A stretch of DNA of 64,000 nucleotides from Leptospira vanthielii serovar Holland str. Waz Holland = ATCC 700522 (GCF_000332455.1 NZ_AOGY02000072.1:17501-81500), one strand, 5' to 3'; positions 35,474 through 45,516 are shown, counted from the first letter of the stretch. Translations and numbers: made by a program. The notes: generated by a model not told the origin, from the sequence alone.

Positions 35474-37741
35474 ATGAGGCATTTTTGGTTAGCAAGTAGA
35501 ATTCTTCTCTTTTTCACAACATCCCTATTTGCGGAAACTGATCTCCAATATCTAATCAAATCCCACCAGTGGGGGCAAATTGAAAATCATTTTAGAAATA
35601 CAAATCCGTCTCGCGAAAGTGAAGTGTATAGTCTTATCGAATTTCATGAAAAATCACCTAACGGAGACAAGGAGAAACGATTTCGGTATTTGATTTCTCT
35701 CGTTCGTGGTGTTTTTGTCACGGAATCATCGGAAGAGGAAGTAAGAAAAATCCTGACACAAACCATGCCTTTCCAAACCACTCTATTCAAACTGAGTTAT
35801 TGGAAGTTGTACACAGAGATTACCCAAAGAAACTACCTGACACCTGCCGAAAGAATCCAATTTCTAAACCGATTGAATTTAGAAGAAGATCCTATTTGCC
35901 GCCGTCTTCTGGATGAACTGGTAAGACTACTTGCCGCAAACAACCAATGGAAAGAAATTTTAGAAAAAATCAACTCCATCCAAGAAACACACAGAAGATA
36001 CCTTCTCACTGGGGACACACAGTACAGATACGGAAAAGCAAAACTCATTTTAGGTGATGAAAAGTCCGCAGTAGAAGAGTGGCTAAATCTCCTACAAAGA
36101 GATGGATTATCAGACTCTACGGTACAGATGGTCGCAGCGGATTGGTCCAAATACAAAGGTTCTGGTAGTATCTTACAACTGGCCCCATCTGAGCTCACCC
36201 TTCTACTTCCTGCGGTCAGTCATAATGACAAAGAAGCATTGTTTCGCACAAGGCCTGAACTTTTTTCGACAAGACTTGCCTACTATGAAGGTTTTAAACA
36301 CCTAACTTTAGTTCTAACAAAAATAGGAAAAACAAACGAATTATATAGAGTTTTGCGTTCCAACAAAATCTTTGTGGATATGGATTCTTCATGGATCGTT
36401 TCCCTTGCCGATGTTTTGTACCAACAAAACAAATTCCAAGCGGCCATTGAACTCTTAAAAACTTTCCCTGGCAAAGATGCAGGATACTACCGAGTATTCA
36501 CCGCATCTTACGACCGTTTGGGGGATAGAGAATTGTATTTTGAAAATCTAATTCTGTATTTAGGGAAGTATCCATTTAATCTTTTTTACCAAGACCGACT
36601 AATCGAATATCTTGTGGACCGCCAAGGAGAAAAATCCAATTATGCACCACTGGCAAAATTTGAAAGGGCTCTTGCTGAAATTCCAAACCTCCCCGTTAAA
36701 GGCCGACTAGTATATTGGTATTTACGTGCTCTGAAAGAAAATGGTGACATTGAGAAATTAAAAAAAGAACTCAAACGTTATTATGCCCTTTGTCCTGGCT
36801 CTTACTATACAAGAGTGATCCGAGAAGAATTTTTATCAATCATCAAAGAATCAAATAAACCAGACAATCCCACGTATAACAAAGAGTATCTTTTTGAATA
36901 CCTATCTTACACTGCAGGAATTCCAGAGGAATCCTATGCAATCCTTGGTCGCAACTTGGGATTTGTTTATCCGAAGGATTCCTATGAATTAGGAAACAAA
37001 CTGGGAGGGATGAGTTCAAGGATCCAAGGACATAAACTACTCAACCTCGCCAAAGAATACTTCCGTGTGGGAGAAGATAGTTTGGGTTTAAGCCTTGTTA
37101 ACTTTCACGTAAAACGAGAGAATCTTTCCGAAGAAGAAAAAGATGAAATTTTAGTAGGAATTGGGGACCTAACTTATAACACATATTATACGGCATTTCA
37201 CACCAGATCACTTCTGAAAAGACATTTTATCCCCGATGATCCCATCCTACTCCCCACGTCTATCTCTGTCAGGATCTATCCAAGGCCCCACCAAAGTATT
37301 GTCTCTCGTTACGCAAATGAAAACGATATCTCGGAAGACAAGGTTTACGCTCTCATGCGACAAGAATCCTTCTTTAAAGAAACGGCGACCTCAAGATCCA
37401 ATGCACGAGGGCTCATGCAAATAATGCCTGCTACGGGCAGAGAACTTGCTTCCCGGATGGGAATCACATCCTACTCGCTCTATGAACCCGAAACCTCCAT
37501 CCGTTTGGGGACAAAATTTTTAGCTTATCTTTTGAAATCCAATGGGAACGAATTAAAATGGGCATCCATTGCGTATAACGGTGGGCCAGGGAATTTGCGG
37601 AAATGGAAGAAGTCCGTTTACTCAGGTGATTTTAACCATTTTTTAGAAGACCTTCCTTACAAAGAGTCGAGAGATTACTGTCGCATCGTGGTTTCGAATT
37701 TCTACGCTTATGACATCATGAAAAAATACCATAAGTTATAA
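35474..37741 (+). CDS. Soluble lytic murein transglycosylase (Slt-like)
   Basis: 755-residue periplasmic enzyme that cleaves glycan strands of peptidoglycan to 1,6-anhydro ends. Signal peptide MRHFWLASRILLFFTTSLFA, a long helical superhelix (~25-590), then the SLT catalytic domain: the catalytic Glu631 in ALMRQESFFKE, then SNARGLMQIMPATGRELA, and WASIAYNGGPGNLRKW. Size is slightly above E. coli Slt70. AGGAAG precedes the ATG. Probably remodels wall together with the bactofilin encoded nearby; the link is positional. Confidence 0.93.
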   Translation: MRHFWLASRILLFFTTSLFAETDLQYLIKSHQWGQIENHFRNTNPSRESEVYSLIEFHEKSPNGDKEKRFRYLISLVRGVFVTESSEEEVRKILTQTMPFQTTLFKLSYWKLYTEITQRNYLTPAERIQFLNRLNLEEDPICRRLLDELVRLLAANNQWKEILEKINSIQETHRRYLLTGDTQYRYGKAKLILGDEKSAVEEWLNLLQRDGLSDSTVQMVAADWSKYKGSGSILQLAPSELTLLLPAVSHNDKEALFRTRPELFSTRLAYYEGFKHLTLVLTKIGKTNELYRVLRSNKIFVDMDSSWIVSLADVLYQQNKFQAAIELLKTFPGKDAGYYRVFTASYDRLGDRELYFENLILYLGKYPFNLFYQDRLIEYLVDRQGEKSNYAPLAKFERALAEIPNLPVKGRLVYWYLRALKENGDIEKLKKELKRYYALCPGSYYTRVIREEFLSIIKESNKPDNPTYNKEYLFEYLSYTAGIPEESYAILGRNLGFVYPKDSYELGNKLGGMSSRIQGHKLLNLAKEYFRVGEDSLGLSLVNFHVKRENLSEEEKDEILVGIGDLTYNTYYTAFHTRSLLKRHFIPDDPILLPTSISVRIYPRPHQSIVSRYANENDISEDKVYALMRQESFFKETATSRSNARGLMQIMPATGRELASRMGITSYSLYEPETSIRLGTKFLAYLLKSNGNELKWASIAYNGGPGNLRKWKKSVYSGDFNHFLEDLPYKESRDYCRIVVSNFYAYDIMKKYHKL

Positions 37742-37766
37742 AAAATGGCTTTTCCCCACCCTTTCC

Positions 37767-37794
37767 TCTGTCTATCCTTTGAAATAGACAGAGA
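37767..37794 (+). promoter_or_regulatory. 5'-leader hairpin before gltA
   Basis: CTCTGTCTAT (37767-37776) pairs perfectly with ATAGACAGAG (37785-37794) around an eight-base loop. It ends about seven bases before the gltA Shine-Dalgarno AGGAG (37801-37805). It has no T tract, so it is more likely a leader or mRNA-stabilising hairpin than a terminator of the upstream gene. Confidence 0.5.
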
Positions 37795-37809
37795 TATACA
37801 GGAGAAGAT

Positions 37810-39099
37810 ATGTCCGAAAAGGCAATTCTGAAAGTGGATGGAAAAGAGTTCGAACTTCCGATTTTAGTGGGAAGCGAAAACGAGAAGGCAATTGATATTA
37901 CTAAACTCCGCCAATTGTCCGGTTATGTTACGATTGATTCCGGTTATTTAAATACAGGTGCTTGCACCAGTGAGATCACCTTTCTCGATGGAGAACAAGG
38001 GATCCTCCGTTACCGCGGAATTCCTATTGATGATTTGGCCGCTAAGTCTACTTTTACTGAGGTAGCTTATTTACTCATCTACGGCAAACTTCCAAACGAT
38101 GCACAGCTAAAAGAATGGAATAGCTCCATTACCAAACATACTATGATCCACGAGGATCTCAAACGCCTGTTCAACGGTTTTCCAAAAGATGGTCACCCAA
38201 TGGCGATCATGTCTTGTATGATGGGATGTTTATCTACATACTACCAAGATAGTTATGATCCAATGAATGAGGAACACAGAGAGATCTCCATCATTCGACT
38301 CCTTGCAAAATTCCCAACAATTGCCGCTTACGCTTATAAAAAATCTATCGGACAACCCATCATCCACCCACTCAATGAATTGGACTATGCTTCTAATTTT
38401 ATGAATATGATGTTTGCGGTTCCTGCGGAAGATTATCATATTGATCCAGAAATTGTATCTGCACTCAACTTACTTCTCATCTTACATGCAGACCACGAAC
38501 AAAACTGTTCTACGTCTACTGTTCGTTTGGTGGGATCATCTCTTGCCAACTTATACGGTGCCATTTCTGCAGGAATCCTAGCTCTCTGGGGACCACGTCA
38601 CGGTGGGGCCAACCAAGAAGTATTGGAAATGTTGGAAGGAATTAAAAAAAGCGGACTCTCGGTTAAAAAAATCGTAGAACAAGCCAAAGACAAAAACTCC
38701 AGTTTCCGATTGAATGGGTTTGGTCACCGAGTTTACAAAAACTTTGACCCTCGTGCCAAAATCATCAAAGTGGCTTGTGATAAAGTTTTAAACAAACTTG
38801 GTATCAAAGACCCACTTCTTGACATTGCCAAAGAATTGGAAGAAGCGGCACTCAACGATCCATACTTTGTCGAAAGAAAACTCTATCCAAACGTAGACTT
38901 CTATTCAGGAATCATCTACCGTGCACTTGGAATTCCAACTAATATGTTTACAGTCATGTTTGCAATGGGAAGGCTTCCAGGTTGGATTGCGCAGTGGAAA
39001 GAGATGATTGAAGACCCAAGTTTAAAGATTGGTCGACCACGCCAAATTTATACAGGTCCACAAGAGATCTCTTACGAAGCAGCAAAAAAACAGGCTTAA
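37810..39099 (+). CDS. gltA: Citrate synthase (type II)
   Basis: 429-residue hexameric-type citrate synthase joining oxaloacetate and acetyl-CoA. Family landmarks: TFLDGEQGILRYRGIPIDDLA, LHADHEQNCSTSTVRL with a catalytic His, ALWGPRHGGANQEVLEML, FRLNGFGHRVYKNFDPRAK and the catalytic Asp in NVDFYSGIIY. The N-terminal NADH-inhibited-type domain (first ~50 residues, KVDGKEFELPILVGSE) is present. Strong AGGAG Shine-Dalgarno. Hairpins flank the gene on both sides. Confidence 0.96.
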   Translation: MSEKAILKVDGKEFELPILVGSENEKAIDITKLRQLSGYVTIDSGYLNTGACTSEITFLDGEQGILRYRGIPIDDLAAKSTFTEVAYLLIYGKLPNDAQLKEWNSSITKHTMIHEDLKRLFNGFPKDGHPMAIMSCMMGCLSTYYQDSYDPMNEEHREISIIRLLAKFPTIAAYAYKKSIGQPIIHPLNELDYASNFMNMMFAVPAEDYHIDPEIVSALNLLLILHADHEQNCSTSTVRLVGSSLANLYGAISAGILALWGPRHGGANQEVLEMLEGIKKSGLSVKKIVEQAKDKNSSFRLNGFGHRVYKNFDPRAKIIKVACDKVLNKLGIKDPLLDIAKELEEAALNDPYFVERKLYPNVDFYSGIIYRALGIPTNMFTVMFAMGRLPGWIAQWKEMIEDPSLKIGRPRQIYTGPQEISYEAAKKQA

Positions 39100-39115
39100 C
39101 ACCGAAACGAAAAAA

Positions 39116-39141
39116 GGACAGGGGATGAGGATCTCCTGTCC
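39116..39141. promoter_or_regulatory. Hairpin between gltA and SpoIIE phosphatase gene
   Basis: GGACAGGGGAT (39116-39126) pairs with ATCTCCTGTCC (39131-39141, one G-T pair) around GAGG. On the plus strand no T run follows; on the minus strand an A6 on the left would give one. It ends 12 bases before the TTG start of the next gene and buries the only Shine-Dalgarno-like purine run, so it may restrict translation of that gene or mark the gltA transcript end. Confidence 0.4.
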
Positions 39142-39153
39142 AAGACCAATCAA

Positions 39154-41085
39154 TTGAAAAAAACTGCTCGGACAAAAATCCTTTTTCTAGCTTTACTCTC
39201 CTCTCTCTCTTTTACAAAACCAATTCTTTCTGAAACTCCAAGCGACGTTGGGGAACGAATCATCCACACCACAAAATTCACTTATTGGATTGATCCCACA
39301 TCTTCTGTTCCCTTAGAATCCGTATTAAAAACAGGGCAATTTTCAAAGATTACTGATGATTTTATCAACTTTGGATTTTTGGAAGGAACCCTTTGGTTAA
39401 AACTAGATCCCAAAGATTTCCCCGATCCGATCAAATACCCATTACTTCTGATCCAAGCACATAACATTGATTCCGTGGAACTATTTCACAAAAACGATGG
39501 GAATACTTATGTAGTTTCCAAGTCCGGCCATATCCAACCCGTATTTCAAAGAGAAATCCCCCATAGAAATTTTGCCTTCCGAATCGGGCACGAAAAAGAA
39601 ACCATTCTCATCGCCATTCGATCAGAAATCTCTCTACAGTTTGCTTTTGTTTTCACTAACCAAAGAAATCTGCAACGAGAGGACTACATTTCACAATGGA
39701 TCTATGGTTTATTTTTTGGAAGTTTAGGAATCATCATCTTATACAATCTTGCAATTGCCTTTTTCGTAAGAGATCGGAATTATTTTTATTATATTGGTTA
39801 TGTGCTTTTTTTTGGCCTCGGCCAACTTTCTCTTTTAGGTTTTTGGGGGTATTTTTTTGTCCCTGATTCTTATTTTTGGAAACGGATAGGTATCCCCGTT
39901 TTTTTCAGTATTTGTCTTTTTTTCTTTGTATTGTTTACATCCCATTTTCTAAAACTAAAAACACGAATACCCAAAGTGGCTCGCTTCTACCAAGTTTTGG
40001 GAGTTTTTTCCCTACTGAATGCCGTAGTCGCTTTGTTTGGTGGGATCTCACAATCATCCATCGGTGTGAGTCTGCTTTCTGTTTTGATTTGTATCAGTTT
40101 ACTAATCGTACTTGTCTGGGGAATTTGGCGGAGAATTCGTTCCTTTTATTATTTTGCCATTGCCTTTGTTTTATTACTTCTTACTTGCACAGTGTACGGG
40201 TTACTCAAATTTGGGATCCTTCCTTCTAATCCATTTTTAGAAGAAATGTTATTTCCCATCGCTTCTCTTGCTGACATCACTTTGTTTGCATTGGCTTTGG
40301 CTGATCGTATCCAATTGTTACGCCAAGAAAAAGATATGGCGCTGGCACAGGTCACTAGCCTACGAAGAGAAAGAAAGATTTCCAGGGACATCCTCATGCA
40401 ATCTCTTCCAAAAACCATTCCCAATGTGAAGAATTTACAGATCCAAATTTTTATTTTGCCAATGAAAGATGTGGGTGGTGACTTCTATGAATACTTCTCA
40501 CCTAATCCCTATGAAATAGGCATTGTACTCTGTGATGTTTCGGGGCATGGAATTCCTGCTTCTCTGATTTCTGCCATGGGAAAAGTAGCCTTTACCACAC
40601 AAAAGGACAATATCTCTTCACCCAAACAAGTATTAGAGGGTATGAACCGCGTGTTATACGGTAACTGTAATCCTCAATATGTAACTGCCTCCTATGTATA
40701 TCTAAATACATCCACCAAGGTTTGGCGGTTTGGACGGGCGGGTCATCCAAGTGCCTATCTCCAAAGAGCCAGTGGTGAGATCATCAAAGTCCATCCCAAA
40801 GGAAAAATTATTGGTGTGTTTCCAGAAATCCAAATTGAAGAATCAAGCTACCTAGTCGAACCCAAAGACCGAATCCTTATTCTTAGTGATGGAGTTTTGG
40901 AATGTTTTACTCCCGAAGGGAAAATGTATGGAGAAGCGGGTTTATTGGAATTTTTACGGACTAACAGGGGGCTGCCAAACCATCTATTCAAAGGAAAACT
41001 CATCCAGGATTTAGAGTCGTTTTCTAAAGCCGAAATAAAAGAGTGGGAGGACGACCTAACGTTTATTTTTCTGGAATTGGTATGA
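39154..41085 (+). CDS. 7TM-DISM receptor with SpoIIE-type phosphatase output
   Basis: 643 residues: signal peptide to about 25, a 7TMR-DISMED2-type extracellular domain (FGFLEGTLWLKL, VELFHKNDG), seven membrane helices (~180-390), a short coiled coil and a SpoIIE/PP2C phosphatase: MKDVGGDFYEYF, VLCDVSGHGIPASLISAMG, RFGRAGHPSAYL, LILSDGVLECF and the C-terminal WEDDLTFIFLEL. It dephosphorylates an unknown partner, probably a STAS protein, in response to an external ligand. The start is a TTG without a clear Shine-Dalgarno, after a hairpin; the frame is open a little further up. Confidence 0.9.
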   Translation: MKKTARTKILFLALLSSLSFTKPILSETPSDVGERIIHTTKFTYWIDPTSSVPLESVLKTGQFSKITDDFINFGFLEGTLWLKLDPKDFPDPIKYPLLLIQAHNIDSVELFHKNDGNTYVVSKSGHIQPVFQREIPHRNFAFRIGHEKETILIAIRSEISLQFAFVFTNQRNLQREDYISQWIYGLFFGSLGIIILYNLAIAFFVRDRNYFYYIGYVLFFGLGQLSLLGFWGYFFVPDSYFWKRIGIPVFFSICLFFFVLFTSHFLKLKTRIPKVARFYQVLGVFSLLNAVVALFGGISQSSIGVSLLSVLICISLLIVLVWGIWRRIRSFYYFAIAFVLLLLTCTVYGLLKFGILPSNPFLEEMLFPIASLADITLFALALADRIQLLRQEKDMALAQVTSLRRERKISRDILMQSLPKTIPNVKNLQIQIFILPMKDVGGDFYEYFSPNPYEIGIVLCDVSGHGIPASLISAMGKVAFTTQKDNISSPKQVLEGMNRVLYGNCNPQYVTASYVYLNTSTKVWRFGRAGHPSAYLQRASGEIIKVHPKGKIIGVFPEIQIEESSYLVEPKDRILILSDGVLECFTPEGKMYGEAGLLEFLRTNRGLPNHLFKGKLIQDLESFSKAEIKEWEDDLTFIFLELV

Positions 41086-41915
41086 CAAAAAGTTACGAAC
41101 TCTTGGATTCAGGTGATTTATCCAAATTGGAAATTGTAGGTGGTTACAAACTCCTTCGCTCTTCCCCTACTTCTGCTTATGGGAAAGCAACTCCTGAAAT
41201 TTGGACCGACCTCCATGCGCAGTACATCAAAAATGATTCCGGTGCCGGACATTGGAATTTTCAAAAGAAAGTTCCCGAAAGTTTTACCATTGAATTTTCC
41301 AACCTAACTTTTAAAATCAAACTCACTCCTTTTGGTCACATCGGACTTTTCCCAGAACAAGAAACCAATTGGAACCGAATCCGAGAGATTGGAAAAAAGA
41401 AACAAGGCCTCGAAGTCCTAAACCTATTTGCTTATTCAGGGGGATCCACACTTGCTTGTTTGGATTCGGGTATGGGAGTTTGTCATGTGGATGCTTCCAA
41501 AGGAATGGTGGACTGGGCACGCGAAAATGCGAAACTATCAGGGTTGGATTCCAAACCAGTCCGTTGGATTGTGGATGACGTAATGAAGTTTATTCGTCGA
41601 GAAATCAAACGCGGGAAAAAATACCAAGGCCTCATCCTCGACCCACCAAGTTTCGGACGTGGTTCCAAAGGAGAGGTTTGGAAGATTGAAGAAAACCTTT
41701 CAGAACTTATGGATGCTCTTATGGAACTCTCCGATTCCAAACCAGAATTTGTCATCCTCAGTTGCCATAGCCAAGGGTTTAGTCCCCTAACATTAGAAAG
41801 GATATTGTCGTCGCGAATCAAAACAAAAGGCACTTACCAAACATCCGAGTTATTCATCCCTGAAAGATCAGGAAAAAAATACCCTGCCGGATTTTGTACT
41901 TTCTTCTCCAAATAA
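41082..41915 (+). CDS. Class I SAM-dependent methyltransferase (RlmI/RlmK-like)
   Basis: 277 residues. The SAM site is in VLNLFAYSGGSTLACLDSG and VDASKGMVDWARENAKLSGL; the catalytic LDPPSFGRG motif marks enzymes that methylate rRNA bases. The N-terminal third (FGHIGLFPEQETNW) matches the C-terminal half of the RlmI/RlmK class but lacks their PUA domain. The ATG at 41082 overlaps the previous stop by four bases (ATGA), which fixes the start. Followed by a second RNA methyltransferase gene. Confidence 0.88.
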   Translation: MTKSYELLDSGDLSKLEIVGGYKLLRSSPTSAYGKATPEIWTDLHAQYIKNDSGAGHWNFQKKVPESFTIEFSNLTFKIKLTPFGHIGLFPEQETNWNRIREIGKKKQGLEVLNLFAYSGGSTLACLDSGMGVCHVDASKGMVDWARENAKLSGLDSKPVRWIVDDVMKFIRREIKRGKKYQGLILDPPSFGRGSKGEVWKIEENLSELMDALMELSDSKPEFVILSCHSQGFSPLTLERILSSRIKTKGTYQTSELFIPERSGKKYPAGFCTFFSK

Positions 41916-41939
41916 AAAAGAACATTCTTTGTAAGCCCT

Positions 41940-42773
41940 ATGCCAAACAGAAAACAATACATCACGAGTTTTTCCAACCCTAAGGTTAAGTGGGTAGCGG
42001 GCCTCAAAGAAAAAAGAAACCGCGACGAAGAAAAAAAATTCTTCATTGAAGGGTATCGGGAAATAAAAAAAGCCATTACAAGTAACCCGAGCTCACCTAT
42101 CCCTTGTTTGCCTGTCAATATCACAAGTTTGTTTATCTCACCCGAATGTTTTCTCGGCGAAAACGAAGAACTATTGATCCAATCAGTCCATTGTCCGATA
42201 TTCGAACTTCCCCGTAAAATTTTTGAAAAAATTTCTTATAGGGATAGGCCAGATGGGCTCATCGCTGTGGCAGAAACCCCGGATGCCACAGTCCCTTGGG
42301 AAAAAATAAAATCTTTAGAAACAAACCCCGTCCTTATCATTGAAGGTGTGGAAAAACCAGGAAACCTCGGGACCATTTTACGTACCGCAGAAGGTGCTGG
42401 GGTTGGTCTTGTGATTGTCACCGATCCGAGAATTGACCTTTTTAATCCTAACGTAGTTCGTGCAAGCACCGGCACGATATTTACTTTACCAGTTTATATT
42501 GGAGAATTAAAAGAAGTCCTTACCAATTTTCAAACGCAAGGATACAAACGTTATGCGGTCACACCCGAAGGAAAATCACTTTATACTTCTATCAATATGA
42601 AAGAAAAATCCGTATTTCTTTTTGGAAGTGAGCAGTACGGACTAAGTCTCGGAGCCAAAGAATTATCCGACGACACTCTTTACCTACCAATGTTAGGTGA
42701 AGCTGATTCATTAAATCTAGCCATGTCTTGCGGAATTGTTTTATACGAATCCATCCGACAAAGAAACAAATGA
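41940..42773 (+). CDS. TrmH/SpoU-family RNA 2'-O-methyltransferase
   Basis: 277-residue SPOUT enzyme with substrate-binding N-terminus and the three knot motifs: EGVEKPGNLGTILRTAEGAG (Arg catalytic), FGSEQYGLS and LPMLGEADSLNLAMSCGIVL. It resembles the RlmB/TrmH group that methylates tRNA or 23S rRNA ribose. Target not determined. Its TGA overlaps the ATG of the glycosyltransferase gene (ATGA at 42770). Confidence 0.92.
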   Translation: MPNRKQYITSFSNPKVKWVAGLKEKRNRDEEKKFFIEGYREIKKAITSNPSSPIPCLPVNITSLFISPECFLGENEELLIQSVHCPIFELPRKIFEKISYRDRPDGLIAVAETPDATVPWEKIKSLETNPVLIIEGVEKPGNLGTILRTAEGAGVGLVIVTDPRIDLFNPNVVRASTGTIFTLPVYIGELKEVLTNFQTQGYKRYAVTPEGKSLYTSINMKEKSVFLFGSEQYGLSLGAKELSDDTLYLPMLGEADSLNLAMSCGIVLYESIRQRNK

Positions 42774-43838
42774 AGATCTATTTTTACATCTCAGGCCATG
42801 GGTTTGGGCACATCAGTCGCTCAGGAAATATCATTAAACACCTGCTAAATGCCGAGTTTATTGAAGAAATTCATCTAATCAGCACAAGGATACCATTTTT
42901 AAATTTCACCCATCCCAAACTAAAAATGCGAAATCTTAAACTGGATGTAGGGGTTTCGCAAAAAAACTCTCTTTCGATTGATTTACAAACTACAAAGGAA
43001 GAACTCCAAGATTTTGAAAAAAAACAAAGTCCGACTCCTAAAAGAAGAATCAGAATACTGCAAAAAAAATAATATCTCACTCATCCTAACCGATAGTTCT
43101 TCTTTTCCCATCACCATTGCTTTAGAAACAGGAATCCAAAGTATTTTTCTCGGTAACTTCACTTGGGATTTTATTTATAGAAACTATGCCAAAGATGATT
43201 CCTATTTCGGGAACTTAAGTGACCAATTGCAGGTTGAATATGGGTTTGCAACAGAAGCACTCATTTTACCTTTTTCTTGTCCCATGCCCACATTTCTGGA
43301 ACAAACTAACATTGGTCTTGTGGGCAGAAAACCAACCCTTTCGAAAGAATTGGCCAGACAAAAATTTGGGTTTAAAGATGATACTACCTACATTCTTTTA
43401 TCCTTTGGTGCTTACGGTTTAGAAGGAACCCAATTACAAACAAAAAATCTCACCCCTTCCATTCAATTAATTGCTTACGGAGTTCCAGGAATCCAAACAG
43501 ATGGAATCCTTGTGCCAGAAGTTTCTCATTATCCCGATCTTGTGGCAGCAGCAGATTATGTTTGCACAAAGCCGGGATACGGAATTTTAGCTGAATGTTA
43601 TTATGCAAAAACTCCTATTCTTTATACCGATCGCGGTGATTTTGCAGAATATCTTTATTTGGTAAATGCACTCGATCTTTACTTTCGTTCGGCTTATATT
43701 GACCTTACCCGAATAATTTCTTGTCAATTTGAGGAAGTGCTGACTCTAATTAATACAATCGACTCGATGACTCCCAAGTTAGAAATAAAAACGGATGGAG
43801 AGGAAGATGTCGTTTCTCACTTATTAGAATACAATTAA
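42770..43838 (+). pseudogene. GT28-like glycosyltransferase, frameshifted at an A8 tract
   Basis: The ATG at 42770 (ATGA overlap with the previous gene) opens MKIYFYISGHGFGHISRSGN, a GT28/MurG-like donor start. This frame runs to a TAA at 43072, but from about 43025 the real protein continues one frame over with SEYCKKNNISLILTDSSSFP and the C-terminal domain VCTKPGYGILAECYYAKTP. Removing one A from the A8 run at 43017-43024 restores an uninterrupted 355-residue protein. It may be a pseudogene, a phase-variable gene, a case of slippage, or a sequencing error. The FapA gene follows with no gap. Confidence 0.85.
43017..43024 (+). repeat. A8 homopolymer at frameshift point
   Basis: TTTG is followed by eight A residues and CAAAG. 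With eight the frame closes after 16 further codons at 43070-43072; with seven the glycosyltransferase frame is whole. The tract is therefore the probable site of the indel. Confidence 0.8.
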
Positions 43839-45509
43839 ATGCCAGGCCCAGACTCCTATACAGATAGAATCCTCCAAGATTTAGAAGCCAACGAAAATGG
43901 TTACTTCCAAATCGAAAACTCCTCAGGCAAAGCTGTATTAAAAATCACAAAACCTGGCCCTAAAGGAAAAAAAGTCGATTATAAAGATGTACTCGCACGT
44001 GTCCAACTCTTTGGTGTTGAAGGATATAACACAGAACAAATCAAAAAAGCTGTTGCCTTAGCGGAAAACAAACCTGTAGAAATTGGAACCTGGTCCAAAG
44101 GGGATCCAGTAAACTCTTATGCGGACATTACCATCTCCGAAGATTATATGGAAGCCAAAATGGTTCTCCATCCTCCCAAACATGGGGGAGCGCTCCTCAG
44201 CGAATACCAGTTACGTGAACAGATTGCATCAGTTGGAATCTCTGTTGGTATCCTTGATTTGGTCATTCAAAGCCAAGTCAAAAATCCCGATTTTTTTGTT
44301 CCTTATACAATCGCAAAAGGTTATCAACCTGTTCCTGGTAAGGATGGAGAAATTAAAATTTACTTTAGGTCAGACAACAAACCCCAGTTAGAAGAAGACG
44401 AACATGGACGTATCGACTATAAAAATATTGGGGTCATCCAATCAGTTAAACCAGAGGATTTGATTGCCGAAAGAATCCCTCCCAAAAAAGGAGAATTCGG
44501 AAAAACCGTCAATGGATCCATGATCCCTTACCAAGAAGAGAAAACAGTCGACTGGAATCTGGGACCAAATGTGGAACTGAGAGGGGACAAACTGTACGCT
44601 AAAATCGCAGGCCGACCGGTTTTATCGGCAGCATGGGAAATCAAAGTGGATGAAGTGATCCAACTGGAAGCCGTTGATTATTCCACGGGAAATATTGATT
44701 TTCCTGGAACCATTATTGTCGAAGAAAAAATTGGAGATGGTTTTTCTTTAACCACAAGTGGCAGTATCATCATTCGCAATTCTGTCGGTAAAGCTTTTCT
44801 CAAAGCCAAAGGGGATATTGTTTTGTCAGGTGGGTTTATGGGAAGGGGCGAAGGTTATATCGAATCAGAAGGAAACATCTACGCCAAATTTGTAGAACAG
44901 GGAAAACTTACTGCGCAAGGAAGTATCTTTGTAGAGGAAGCAGTCATGCATTCCGAACTTTCTGCCAAAGATTTTATTCGAGTTGCCGGAGGCCGAGGTG
45001 AAGTTATTGGAGGAACTGTCATAGCAGGAAACTCCCTCACGTGTGTCAAACTCGGCGCCGTTGTGGAAACCAAAACCAAAGTGGCGATTGGAACTCCACC
45101 TGAGTTACTTGATGAACTCAATCGGATGAAAAAGGAAATCGCAGACAAAGAAATCACCCTTCACAAAGTCCAACTGACACTCACAAAACTTGTAGAGAAA
45201 AGTCAGAAAAAAGACCTGACACTTGAAGAAAAAGAAACCATCACCAAACTAAAAGATGCAAACGAAAAATTCACAAAAGTTTTAGAAGCACAAACCAAAC
45301 AATTCGAAACTGCGCTTGGCTCCTACGAGCCAAACCCAGAAGCCTTTGTGGATGTAGAAAGAGAAGTATTTCCCGGTGTAGACCTAAGTTTTGGTGCCGG
45401 AAAAAATTACCGCATGGGAATCAATTCCCTGGTTGGAAAAACTCATTTTTATTTAGGAACTGACGGTAACATTCAAACCGACAGAACCGTTATCAGGAAG
45501 GAAGACTAA
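43839..45509 (+). CDS. FapA (DUF342) family protein
   Basis: 556 residues of the FapA/DUF342 group: N-terminal region with KPVEIGTWSKGDPVNS and GISVGILDLVIQS, a central beta-helix of repeated turns (GSIIIRNSVGKAFLKAKGD, IVLSGGFMGRGEGYIESEGN) and a coiled-coil C-terminus (NRMKKEIADKEITLHKVQLT). FapA-type proteins bind acyl-carrier protein or act in cell-surface and polar assembly. It starts one base after the glycosyltransferase stop (TAA ATG), so they are coupled. Confidence 0.85.
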   Translation: MPGPDSYTDRILQDLEANENGYFQIENSSGKAVLKITKPGPKGKKVDYKDVLARVQLFGVEGYNTEQIKKAVALAENKPVEIGTWSKGDPVNSYADITISEDYMEAKMVLHPPKHGGALLSEYQLREQIASVGISVGILDLVIQSQVKNPDFFVPYTIAKGYQPVPGKDGEIKIYFRSDNKPQLEEDEHGRIDYKNIGVIQSVKPEDLIAERIPPKKGEFGKTVNGSMIPYQEEKTVDWNLGPNVELRGDKLYAKIAGRPVLSAAWEIKVDEVIQLEAVDYSTGNIDFPGTIIVEEKIGDGFSLTTSGSIIIRNSVGKAFLKAKGDIVLSGGFMGRGEGYIESEGNIYAKFVEQGKLTAQGSIFVEEAVMHSELSAKDFIRVAGGRGEVIGGTVIAGNSLTCVKLGAVVETKTKVAIGTPPELLDELNRMKKEIADKEITLHKVQLTLTKLVEKSQKKDLTLEEKETITKLKDANEKFTKVLEAQTKQFETALGSYEPNPEAFVDVEREVFPGVDLSFGAGKNYRMGINSLVGKTHFYLGTDGNIQTDRTVIRKED

Positions 45510-45516
45510 TACGAAT

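Noticed and set aside
42978..43838. Separate second glycosyltransferase gene
   Set aside because: The first codons do not form a domain start, there is no Shine-Dalgarno, and the two halves join into one enzyme when one A is removed.
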